NCBI GenBank assembly: GCA_027435495.1
Contig: DAHZZC010000647.1
Location: 1-7,440, forward strand
Length of the DNA: 7,440 bases
Source of the DNA: Planctomycetales bacterium
GTDB lineage: Bacteria; Planctomycetota; Planctomycetia; Isosphaerales; Isosphaeraceae
Reading direction: 5' to 3'
Positions 1 through 6,486 of this stretch are shown here, in pieces; the first letter of the stretch is position 1; every line of letters begins with the position of its first letter. The notes under the pieces are model-generated. The model ran no database searches and had not been told where the DNA came from. It saw nothing but the letters and a program-made list of their open reading frames with translations. Position numbers and translations under genes: made by a program.

Positions 1-393
1 GAGATCATCGCTCTTCTGCCTTTTATCCTGGAAAATCGTCATCTGGGAGCATGGACGGGGACTATGGTCTTCCTGGCCATATCGACAGGTGTTTTGGTTC
101 AACCATTGGCACGTCGATTGTCTCCTCTCCATTCGATAAAAACAGGGATGCTCCTGGTTTCTCTCTCGTTTTTGTTTCTGTTCGTGGGCACATGGCATGG
201 CATGATCAGTTTGGTCCTGATCGGAGCAACGCTTGGCGGCATATCTTCTTTTGGATTTTCCTATATAGGAGGCTTGTCCGCCGTGATCCATGCAAGTCGG
301 AATGAAACAGCACGCGCCGTCTCCGGATATTTTCTATCGGCATATTTGGGATTGGGCGTTCCAACGATTCTGGTCGGATCCCTGGCGTTGTGG
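1..393 (+). pseudogene. C-terminal remnant of an MFS transporter, truncated
   Basis: Frame 1 is open from the first base and gives a hydrophobic protein with about four membrane segments (near window codons 22-38, 48-64, 68-92 and 104-130). The stretch SSFGFSYIGGLSAVI followed by ARAVSGYFLSAYLGLGVP has the look of helices 10 and 11 of Major Facilitator Superfamily carriers, so this is the back half of a transporter whose front lies outside the window. After about codon 130 the hydrophobic pattern ends. The frame stays open to a TGA at 655-657, but that part is only the antisense of the sulfatase gene. The last helix and native stop are missing, so I call it a broken gene. Its DNA is about 49% GC against about 70% just after the break, which suggests foreign origin. 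The substrate cannot be told. An intact protein ending in an unrelated tail is the less likely alternative. Confidence 0.6.
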
Positions 394-1878
394 CTTCCTG
401 GGCGTGCGCCGTCCTACCTCGCCGGGGACGATCGGCTGGTTTTCCCAGTACCAGAGGCCGTCTTCCCGGTCGAGCAGGCGGGAGAAGCTGCCCGGGGCTG
501 GGCTCGCTTCACGGGTGGGGAGCCAACGCGCCAGTTCGCGCCGGATCTCTGCGAGGGCCGGGTCGTGCGCCCGGTTGGTCCATTCGTTGGGATCGTCGCG
601 GTGGTCGTAGAGTTCCTCACTGCCGTCGGCGTAACGGATGAATCGCCATCGCTCTGAGCGGACCGAGTGGTTCCCGGGGTTGTGGGTTGTCACGGCCGGC
701 CAGGGGCGGGGAGCATCGGGATTCTTGAGCTGGGGGACAAGGCTATGGCCTTCCAGGTCGTGGCGGGGCGGCAGGCCGCAAAGCTCGATGAGGGTGGGGT
801 AGAGGTCAAGCAGTTCCACGGGACGGCCGCACGTCGAGCCCGAGGAGACGCCCGGTCCGGCGAGGATCAGTGGGACCCGGGTGGACCGTTCCCAGAGTGA
901 ATTCTTGCCGGTGATCCCCTTCTCACCGAGATGCCAGCCGTGGTCGGACCAGAGCACGACGACTGTCTCTTGCGCGCGTCCGGTGGCGTCGAGGGCATCG
1001 AGGACGCGGCCGACCTGGGCGTCCATGAAGCTGGTGCTGGCCAGGTAGGCCCGGACCAGGGGTCGCCATTGATCGACGGTTCTTAGCCACGAGAGCCTCG
1101 GCTCCGGGAGCTTCCAGTGGAGGAACCAGGCGAAGGTCGGCAGGTCGTCGCGATCATTGGGCTGGACGGTAGGCAAGACGAGCGAGTTTTCGGGAATTCG
1201 GTCGAACCACTTCTTCGGGGCGAAGCACGGGACATGTGGTAGGCGGAACCCCACGGCGAGGAAGAACGGCCGATCCCTGGGCAGGCCCTTGAGGTGGGCG
1301 ATGGCCGCCTCGGCGATCTTCCAGTCTCCGCTTTGGTCGTCGCGCTCGGGGAAGGCGCCCCAGTCCATCGCTCGGATATCGTCGGGGGTATGGACGAACT
1401 TCTCCACGGGCATCGGCATCCGTCCCGGCTCGCCCCAGACCTGGAATTCCCGGGCGCGACCGGCGGGAGGGATGGAGCCGTCGTGGAACACCTTGCCGAA
1501 GGTGGCGGTGGCGTAGCCCTGGTCGGCGAAGGATCGCGGGAGTGTGACGCGGTCCTTCAGCGAGGCCACTGCGCGGATGCCGGGTTCCAGGGCGTAAATT
1601 CCGGTCGTCGACGGCCGCAGGCCGGTCAGCACGCTGGAGCGAGAGGGATTGCAGAGCGGGGCCTGGCAATGCGCGTTGGTGAAGAGGGTTCCGCGATGAG
1701 CCAGGCGGTCGATGTTCGGCGTGCTGGCCTGTGGATGGCCGCCGAGACAGCCGACCCAGTCGTTCAGGTCGTCCACGGCGATAAAGACGACGTTCGGCCG
1801 CCGTTCGCCGGCCATCGTCGGTGCCGCGGCCGAGGCCCAGACCGCCGCAATCAGGCAGAACGCCGAGTGCCATCGCAT
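334..1878 (-). CDS. secreted sulfatase, iduronate-2-sulfatase-like (S1 family)
   Basis: This is a type I formylglycine sulfatase that should hydrolyse sulfate esters, probably on sulfated polysaccharide outside the cytoplasm. Numbered from the ATG at 1876-1878 (514 aa), a signal peptide covers about residues 1-23 (cut after PTMA). Metal ligands D36-D37 sit in VDDLNDW. The modified cysteine is C76 in CNPSR, matching CXPSR. K129 and H132 lie in FGKVFHDG, H215 in LPHVP, D312-H313 in SDHGWHLGEK, and K325 follows. The family-typical RPVELLDLYPTL block comes near the C-terminus, so all catalytic positions are present. The frame is open upstream to an ATG at 2049, but only the 1878 start puts the signal peptide first. 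The domain should end near WYWENQPI; the last 25 or so residues are read from antisense DNA of the truncated MFS gene. No maturation enzyme is in the window. The exact substrate is not inferable. Confidence 0.93.
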   Translation of the reverse strand: MRWHSAFCLIAAVWASAAAPTMAGERRPNVVFIAVDDLNDWVGCLGGHPQASTPNIDRLAHRGTLFTNAHCQAPLCNPSRSSVLTGLRPSTTGIYALEPGIRAVASLKDRVTLPRSFADQGYATATFGKVFHDGSIPPAGRAREFQVWGEPGRMPMPVEKFVHTPDDIRAMDWGAFPERDDQSGDWKIAEAAIAHLKGLPRDRPFFLAVGFRLPHVPCFAPKKWFDRIPENSLVLPTVQPNDRDDLPTFAWFLHWKLPEPRLSWLRTVDQWRPLVRAYLASTSFMDAQVGRVLDALDATGRAQETVVVLWSDHGWHLGEKGITGKNSLWERSTRVPLILAGPGVSSGSTCGRPVELLDLYPTLIELCGLPPRHDLEGHSLVPQLKNPDAPRPWPAVTTHNPGNHSVRSERWRFIRYADGSEELYDHRDDPNEWTNRAHDPALAEIRRELARWLPTREASPAPGSFSRLLDREDGLWYWENQPIVPGEVGRRTPRKPQRQGSDQNRWNAQSQICR

Positions 1879-1912
1879 CGTGAGTCGGTCCCCTTCTCCG
1901 GTCTTTGGTGAC

Positions 1913-1947
1913 GGAGCGGCTCCATCAGGAGTGGGAATTGCCGCTCC
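1913..1947. repeat. 8-bp inverted repeat upstream of the sulfatase gene
   Basis: The arms GGAGCGGC (1913-1920) and GCCGCTCC (1940-1947) are perfect reverse complements around a 19-base loop. They lie in what would be the sulfatase leader. They could be an operator or part of a leader fold, but eight GC-rich base pairs may also occur by chance. Confidence 0.35.
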
Positions 1948-1969
1948 ACGTGTACCACGGGATTTGCCG

Positions 1970-1975
1970 AGTATA
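1970..1975 (-). promoter_or_regulatory. possible -10 box for the sulfatase gene
   Basis: Read on the minus strand this is TATACT, five of six matches to the sigma-70 -10 consensus, in otherwise GC-rich DNA about 90 bases before the sulfatase ATG. No convincing -35 hexamer lies 16 to 18 bases upstream, so this is weak support. Confidence 0.2.
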
Positions 1976-1996
1976 CACGACCGGTATCCCGATCGA

Positions 1997-2028
1997 GGGC
2001 TGTTTCCTTCTCGGGAAGGAAACGGCCC
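1997..2028. repeat. strong 13-bp inverted repeat (hairpin)
   Basis: The arms at 1997-2009 and 2016-2028 pair over 13 positions with a single G-T wobble (2001 with 2024) around the 6-base loop CTCGGG. The core is GTTTCCTT facing AAGGAAAC. It lies in the divergent region between the sulfatase and the four-helix membrane protein. Neither strand has a T-run after the stem, so it is not a classical intrinsic terminator. It may be a dispersed palindromic repeat or a leader/regulatory hairpin. Confidence 0.6.
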
Positions 2029-2069
2029 GGCCCACAGCGCAACCGGCACTGGTCAATATTGGTCGCGCA

Positions 2070-2098
2070 TTGCCAGGATTGGGTCTGGTGCGTACTCT
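2070..2098 (+). promoter_or_regulatory. candidate sigma-70 promoter for the membrane-protein/MFS pair
   Basis: TTGCCA (2070-2075, five of six to the -35 consensus) is followed after exactly 17 bases by TACTCT (2093-2098, three of six to the -10 consensus). It lies 37 bases before the ATG at 2135 and points into the two-gene + strand unit. The -10 is poor, so this is a candidate only. Confidence 0.3.
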
Positions 2099-2113
2099 GA
2101 GAACGGCGTCCGG

Positions 2114-2134
2114 CGCCCCCTGCGACCGGGGGCG
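2114..2134 (+). promoter_or_regulatory. hairpin abutting the start codon, hiding the G-run
   Basis: CGCCCCC (2114-2120) and GGGGGCG (2128-2134) form a perfect 7-bp stem around a 7-base loop, and the stem ends at the base before the ATG at 2135. The only Shine-Dalgarno-like sequence for that ATG, the GGGGG run, is inside the stem. In RNA this would mask the ribosome site, or it could mean that translation begins at the later ATG at 2171. Confidence 0.4.
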
Positions 2135-2578
2135 ATGAACGGGGCCATCTTTCACGCCGCGATCCTGCCGATGATTCGATGGTTTCTGGTCCTGGCCTTG
2201 CTGGGATGTGGAGCGTTAGTGGCCGGTTGGGTGGTGGGGTCGAGGGCTGCCCTCGCGGGCGGTGTCCTGGTTTGGGGCCTGCACCTTCTGGTCTGGGTCT
2301 ATCTGGCGGCGACGGGTCGTCGGGCCCGAGAGTTCGGGCGGGTACAGGGGCATTCCGACCGGTTCGTCGCCCGATCGGAGCGGAACTGGCGCCGGGCGTT
2401 GCCGTTCGCTCTGCTGGGCGGGCTGCTGGCCCTGGCGTCGGCGGGGATGGCGGTCGTCGGCGGCCCGGGGTGGCAGGCCGGGGCCTCGGCGATGGCGATC
2501 GGCTTCAACGTGGGTGCCTTCGCCGTGGAGGCCCTCGCGATCGCCGGCCAGGACCGGCTGTTCGCCGAGGTCCGATGA
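2135..2578 (+). CDS. hypothetical four-helix membrane protein
   Basis: I do not recognise this 147-residue protein. It shows four likely membrane helices: residues about 13-35 (MIRWFLVLALLGCGALVAG), 38-60 (ending HLLVWVYLAA), 88-110 (ALPFALLGGLLALASAGMAV) and 120-142 (FNVGAFAVEALAIAG). A positively charged loop of about 28 residues with several arginines separates helices 2 and 3, so the cytoplasmic side is probably that loop. There are no catalytic motifs. The frame is open further upstream (to 1712), but that region is antisense to the sulfatase and non-coding in look. The ATG at 2135 has a G-run before it; ATG 2171 would start right at helix 1 but has no ribosome site. Its TGA is immediately followed by the ATG of the MFS gene, so the two are probably co-transcribed and translationally coupled. 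A helper role to the transporter is only a guess. Confidence 0.7.
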   Translation: MNGAIFHAAILPMIRWFLVLALLGCGALVAGWVVGSRAALAGGVLVWGLHLLVWVYLAATGRRAREFGRVQGHSDRFVARSERNWRRALPFALLGGLLALASAGMAVVGGPGWQAGASAMAIGFNVGAFAVEALAIAGQDRLFAEVR

Positions 2579-3826
2579 ATGAGGATCGTGGGAGAGAGCC
2601 GGATGTCGCCGTTGGGCCTTGTCGTGCTGATCGTGCTGGTGGACCTGCTTGGTTTCTCGCTGGTGATGCCGTTGCTGGCGCCGTTCGCCAAGCAATATGG
2701 GTTCCAGGGGTGGCAGATCGGCCTGTTGTTCTCGGCCTATCCGATGTGCCAGTTGGTGGCCGGGCCGATCCTGGGTCGGCTCAGCGATCGGTACGGCCGA
2801 CGGCCGCTGCTGGTCATCAGCCAGGCGGGGACGGCGATCTCGTTCCTGATCCTGGGGCTCTCGCGCGAGTTCTGGGTGATGCTGCTGGCCCGGATGCTCG
2901 ACGGCGCCTCGGGGGGGAACGTGCTGGTGGCGCAGGCTTATGTGGCGGACGTCACCGGCCCGGAGGACCGCGCCCGAGGGATGGGTCTGATCGGGATGGC
3001 GTTCGGACTGGGGTTCGTGATCGGCCCGCTGCTGGGCGGGTTGCTACTCTCGCTGCCGATCGACGAGTCCTGGAAGCTCCGGCTCCCGTTCCTGGTTGCG
3101 GCCGGGTTTTCGACGATCGCCTGGATTCTGGTGCTGGCGAGGCTCCCGGAGTCGAAGCCGAAGGAAGGCCGGGCGCGCAGCTCGGCCCGGGTCGTGAGCT
3201 GGCGGGGCGTGGTCGATGTCATCCGCCTGCCATCGGCTGGGCGGATTGTGCTGGTCGCCTTCCTGGGTGTGCTGGCCTTCGCGGCCTATGAAGGGACGAT
3301 CGCGCTGTATCTGGGCGACCGGTTCGGCTGGGAGCCCCGGTCGGCGGCGTTTGCGTTTGCCGGGATGGGACTGGTCACGGCGATGGTCCAGGGCGGGCTG
3401 ATCCGCCGGCTGGTTCCCCGATATGGCGAGCCCCGGCTGATTGTCGTCGGGCTGGTTCTCACGGTCGTCGGCTTCGCCGGGCTGGCGGCGGCGGGGAACG
3501 TGGTCGAGCTTGTCGGCGCGATGGGAGCGCTCGCGATTGGCCAGGGATTGCTAAGCCCCTCGGCCTCGGGACTGCTCTCGCGGGTGACGCCCGAGTCGGA
3601 ACAGGGTGCCGTCTTCGGAACGCTCGGCTCGGCGCAGACGATGGCGCGAATGATTAGCTACTCGGTCTCGAACATCCTGCTCGGCAAGGTCTCGACGGCC
3701 GCACCTTACTGGTGCTCGGCGGGGATCGATCTGCTGGCGCTCGCGGCGGCGGTCGGGATCGCAGCGCCGGGGCGGGTTGGGGATGCCGAGGCGGTCGAGG
3801 CGGCGTCGAGATCGCGGTCGAGGTAG
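2579..3826 (+). CDS. MFS transporter, DHA1/TetA-like drug:H+ antiporter family
   Basis: This is a complete inner-membrane carrier of up to 415 residues with 12 predicted helices, the usual size. Helix 1 contains D22 in VDLLGFSLVMPLL. Motif A is GRLSDRYGRRPL (about 66-77) in the loop after helix 2. A motif-B-like arginine lies in LLARMLDG (R105). The antiporter motif C is in helix 5 as G145-F-V-I-G149-P150-L-L-G-G154. These point to proton-driven export of a small molecule, as in TetA and related DHA1 pumps; the substrate is unknown. Two starts compete. ATG 2579 follows the upstream TGA directly and has GAGG 8 bases before it. ATG 2603 has GGAG 8 bases before it and gives the family-typical short N-terminus (MSPLGLVVL). 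The 3' end, including helix 12, overlaps the glycosyltransferase gene on the other strand. Confidence 0.92.
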   Translation: MRIVGESRMSPLGLVVLIVLVDLLGFSLVMPLLAPFAKQYGFQGWQIGLLFSAYPMCQLVAGPILGRLSDRYGRRPLLVISQAGTAISFLILGLSREFWVMLLARMLDGASGGNVLVAQAYVADVTGPEDRARGMGLIGMAFGLGFVIGPLLGGLLLSLPIDESWKLRLPFLVAAGFSTIAWILVLARLPESKPKEGRARSSARVVSWRGVVDVIRLPSAGRIVLVAFLGVLAFAAYEGTIALYLGDRFGWEPRSAAFAFAGMGLVTAMVQGGLIRRLVPRYGEPRLIVVGLVLTVVGFAGLAAAGNVVELVGAMGALAIGQGLLSPSASGLLSRVTPESEQGAVFGTLGSAQTMARMISYSVSNILLGKVSTAAPYWCSAGIDLLALAAAVGIAAPGRVGDAEAVEAASRSRSR

Positions 3827-6261
3827 CCGCCGATCGCGATGGGGTCGATGTAGCCGTAATGCGTCAGGTGCGCGAGCACCTGGTCGCGGTGGGCGTGGAG
3901 GATGCGGACGCCCTCGACGATCGCATCGGGGCGGGCGTTGAAGAGTTGCGAGACCAGCTCGTGCCGGACCTGCGGGCCGCGCGAGGATTCGGCGGTGATC
4001 AGGGAGTAGAGCCGACGCGCCCCCTCGTGGTCGACCGCAGGCCCACCGTTGGCGAGGCGCTGGGCGGCCTCGAGCAGGCCGATGGGATCGGATCGCGACC
4101 AGGCGAGGACGGCCTGATTCGAGGCGAGCCGGTGGACCCGGTGCTGGAGGGTCCCCGAGGCCGTCCGCTCCGAGAGCAGGCCGTCGCCCCAGAATCGGCC
4201 GAGCCAGGGAACGTGTTTCTGCACCCACTCCGGCGACCGGAACGGCTCGGGCGGGGTTCGATCGGCGGTGTCGAGCAGGACGAAGAGCGCCCAGGCCCGC
4301 GAAACCGCGATCGGGTCGCCGACCGAGAGGACCCGGGCCCCGTCAAGCTGGGCCGGCTCACTCGCGTACCAGGGCCTCATCCCGTAGAGCAGCCGCGTGA
4401 AGGCGCTGGCCTTCGAGTCCTGGGTCAGCAGCCAGACATAAGGAAATGCCGGTGAGTCCTCCCGACCCAGCCGGATGTCGCTTCGGATCAGCCCAAGCGA
4501 TTGCTGGTCCTGGAAGACCGGGACGGCCGATTCGGTCTCCTTGCTCAGGAAGTCGACCCGCGCCCCCGGCGGGAATCGATGGTTGAGGTCGTCGAGGACG
4601 CGACCGGTGAAGGCGTCGTACCAGTACGTCAGCTCGAATCCCCGCCGCCAGGCGCCGAGCGGTCCGCCGACCAGCTCGTTGTAGTACGAGAGTTCGTACG
4701 GGTGGATCCGGACGAGTCCGAGGGCCGAGGGCGCCAGCACCGCGACCACGACCGCCGGCCGGGCCCAGGTGAGGGTTTGCCGCGATCGGAGCAGGCGCGC
4801 CAGGACATCGGCGATGGCCAACGTCCCCCATCCCGCGAACGCCGCGAGGAAAAAAAAGGTCGGGAGCATCAGCCGGACGCCGTCGTGCGCCGGCGTCGGG
4901 AACATCCGGACCACGGGAAGCGTCAGCAAATGGACCAGGAAATACAGGGGGAGCCGGTCGCGGCGCAGCCGAGGGATTCCCCAGATCAGCCCGACCGCCG
5001 ATCCCGCGAGGATCGCGGCCGGGACCGTGATCGCGACCAGGACGAACCCGTTGTGCCAGGGAAGGCTGAACTCGTATTGCTGGCCGAAGTAGAGGATCTG
5101 GATTCTCGGCAGGACGTGCTCGCGGTCGGTGTTGAGCATGTAATAGTGGGCCAGTCGAGGCAAGGTCTCGCGCCACCAGGCCGGGTTGCCGAGCCATCCG
5201 ATGACCGGGGCGAACGCCAGGATCGCGGTCCAGACTTCCAGTCCGGGCCGCTCGACGCCCCAGGTGGGGCTCGACCGTCGAATTATTTTCAGGAGACGGC
5301 GAAGTACCCAGATTCCCAGCGGGACGGCCAGGATCGCGCCCGGCCAGTCGCTTGAGGGCCGGTCGAGGAACAGGTTGGCCACGTTCGGCGGCGGAAGTCG
5401 ACGCTGCAAGAACTGGATTTGCTGGAAGGCGAGCGCCAGCGGGGCGAGCATCAGGGCGGATGTGACGACCCCGTCGATCCAGTCCCCGAGCCTCGGGCGG
5501 ACGATTGCTGGGACGAGACGGGTCGCAATCAGCCAGCCAAGGACGGGAAGCAAGACCATCACCGCGGCCATCTTCTCGATGAATGCCAGGCCGAGCAGCA
5601 CACCGACCATCATCCGCCAGCCGCTGCCGCCCGGTTCGTTCAGCCCCTTCCAGAGCGTCAGGGCGGTGGCCGCCCAGATCAGGAGGCCCGGGACGTCGGT
5701 ATCGATCAGGTGGGCCTGTCCGTAGAGCCGGGGCATCAGGAGGAGCGACCCGGCCATCGTCACGCCGGCCCAGGTCCCGTATCGTCGGGCGAGGAACCGG
5801 AAGCCGATCACGATCGTGAGGGCGAACTCCAGGACCGTCGCCATCCGACGCGCCGGGATCTCCTTCATCCATCCGCCGAATATTGCGAAGGCCGCCTGGT
5901 TCAACTGCCCGGCGAGAGGGGGATGGAAGTTCACGCCGTATCGGCCGTAATGCCAGTAGTAGAGCAGACTTTCGGGGTCCATCAGCGTCTGGACGTCGTT
6001 CCACGACCGGGTTTTCCCGAGGGCTTCCCACCACTCGGCCGAGAGGATCTGGCTGTATCGATACGCGGGTTCGTCCCAGGTCAGGCCTGGGTCGCCGGCC
6101 GTTGGGATCAGGGCGGCCAGGGTGATCGCCACGACGGTCAAGGTCGCCCATCGTGAGACCCGGACTGGCCGTACCTCGGCCGGCGCGACCGCCTCGACAT
6201 CCTCGACAACGGCCTGAGCCATCCTGGTCGATCCCCGATTGAGCCCGATTTCACCCACCAT
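3706..6261 (-). CDS. GT39 / PMT_2-like membrane glycosyltransferase
   Basis: This is an 851-residue GT-C protein that probably moves a sugar from a polyprenyl-phosphate donor to an acceptor on the outer face of the cytoplasmic membrane. Helix 1 (38-56) is followed by the loop motif GLTWDEPAYRY with D63-E64, the position of the catalytic acid pair in GT-C enzymes. NFHPPLAGQL (111-120), ARR before helix 2, and LIDTDVP (186-191, second acidic site) follow. There are about 11 helices up to residue 518. Between them are HDGVRLMLP (459-467) and then HPYELSYYNELVGG (520-533) with the conserved TYWYDAF. Residues 560-851 look soluble and hold no domain I can name. ATG 6222 (residue 14) is an alternative start; neither start has a good ribosome site. 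The C-terminal 39 residues, Ala/Ser/Pro-rich, are antisense to the MFS gene. The sugar and acceptor are not inferable. Confidence 0.88.
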   Translation of the reverse strand: MVGEIGLNRGSTRMAQAVVEDVEAVAPAEVRPVRVSRWATLTVVAITLAALIPTAGDPGLTWDEPAYRYSQILSAEWWEALGKTRSWNDVQTLMDPESLLYYWHYGRYGVNFHPPLAGQLNQAAFAIFGGWMKEIPARRMATVLEFALTIVIGFRFLARRYGTWAGVTMAGSLLLMPRLYGQAHLIDTDVPGLLIWAATALTLWKGLNEPGGSGWRMMVGVLLGLAFIEKMAAVMVLLPVLGWLIATRLVPAIVRPRLGDWIDGVVTSALMLAPLALAFQQIQFLQRRLPPPNVANLFLDRPSSDWPGAILAVPLGIWVLRRLLKIIRRSSPTWGVERPGLEVWTAILAFAPVIGWLGNPAWWRETLPRLAHYYMLNTDREHVLPRIQILYFGQQYEFSLPWHNGFVLVAITVPAAILAGSAVGLIWGIPRLRRDRLPLYFLVHLLTLPVVRMFPTPAHDGVRLMLPTFFFLAAFAGWGTLAIADVLARLLRSRQTLTWARPAVVVAVLAPSALGLVRIHPYELSYYNELVGGPLGAWRRGFELTYWYDAFTGRVLDDLNHRFPPGARVDFLSKETESAVPVFQDQQSLGLIRSDIRLGREDSPAFPYVWLLTQDSKASAFTRLLYGMRPWYASEPAQLDGARVLSVGDPIAVSRAWALFVLLDTADRTPPEPFRSPEWVQKHVPWLGRFWGDGLLSERTASGTLQHRVHRLASNQAVLAWSRSDPIGLLEAAQRLANGGPAVDHEGARRLYSLITAESSRGPQVRHELVSQLFNARPDAIVEGVRILHAHRDQVLAHLTHYGYIDPIAIGGYLDRDLDAASTASASPTRPGAAIPTAAASASRSIPAEHQ

Positions 6262-6268
6262 TCACCCC

Positions 6269-6298
6269 ATTATCGACGGCATCCCAACCCCGGAGCAA
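6269..6298 (-). promoter_or_regulatory. candidate promoter of the GT39-like gene
   Basis: On the minus strand TTGCTC (6293-6298) and GATAAT (6269-6274, five of six to the -10 consensus) are 18 bases apart. Transcription would start near 6262, one base before ATG 6261. If this promoter is used, the later ATG at 6222 with a 40-base leader becomes the better start. The -35 matches in only three positions. Confidence 0.3.
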
Positions 6299-6353
6299 GA
6301 CACGCCGGAAGGTCGGATTCTCCCAGGCGATGCGTCTCGGCAAGATGGGATGG

Positions 6354-6376
6354 CCGCGGCATTAAAATTGCCGTGG
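6354..6376. promoter_or_regulatory. palindrome with A/T-only centre, possible operator
   Basis: The arms CCGCGGCA (6354-6361) and TGCCGTGG (6369-6376) pair over eight positions with one G-T mismatch, around the 7-base all-A/T centre TTAAAAT. A two-fold site with an A/T core in a divergent promoter region is typical of a repressor or activator site. It lies 14 bases upstream of the candidate -35 of the Cys-rich gene. No regulator gene is adjacent. Confidence 0.35.
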
Positions 6377-6389
6377 GGAGAAGAAGGGT

Positions 6390-6418
6390 TTGAAACGGCG
6401 GGACGGATTATTTAACCT
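6390..6418 (+). promoter_or_regulatory. candidate promoter of the Cys-rich secreted protein
   Basis: TTGAAA (6390-6395, five of six to the -35 consensus) is followed after 17 bases by TAACCT (6413-6418, three of six to the -10). The surrounding ATTATTTAA is the most A/T-rich spot of the region, which favours a promoter here even if the exact -10 differs. The leader to the ATG would be about 60 bases. Confidence 0.35.
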
Positions 6419-6471
6419 CTCCTGCGCCGTCTCTCCCGGCATCGGAGTCGGGACGAGCGAGACAATCACTT

Positions 6472-6479
6472 GAGGGAGA
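6472..6479 (+). promoter_or_regulatory. ribosome binding site of the Cys-rich gene
   Basis: GAGGGAGA, containing GGAG and GAGG, lies seven bases before the ATG at 6487. It is the clearest ribosome site in the window and fixes this start; it also suggests strong translation. Confidence 0.75.
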
Positions 6480-6486
6480 ATCTCTG

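Noticed and set aside
1154..1873. Minus-strand open frame of 239 codons inside the sulfatase gene
   Set aside because: It is a shifted reading of the sulfatase. The correct frame holds the CXPSR site and metal ligands, so it is not evidence of a frameshift.
1879..2049. Upstream extension of the sulfatase to the ATG at 2049
   Set aside because: The extra 57 residues would precede the signal peptide and are encoded by the intergenic hairpins. The start at 1878 places the signal peptide first.
2179..3291. Plus-strand open frame of 370 codons overlapping the four-helix protein and the MFS gene
   Set aside because: It is Gly/Arg/Ala/Pro-rich low-complexity and out of frame with the clear membrane proteins, so it is a shadow.
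4501..5355. Plus-strand open frame of 284 codons antisense to the glycosyltransferase
   Set aside because: The product is an Arg/Asp/Gln/Gly-rich string typical of antisense frames in GC-rich DNA, with no ribosome site and no motif. The GT39 reading explains the DNA.
4358..6151. Long minus-strand open frame of 597 codons overlapping the GT39-like gene
   Set aside because: It is a second frame of the same strand inside the glycosyltransferase, rich in Arg, Pro, Gly and Asp with no domain or membrane pattern. It is a high-GC shadow.
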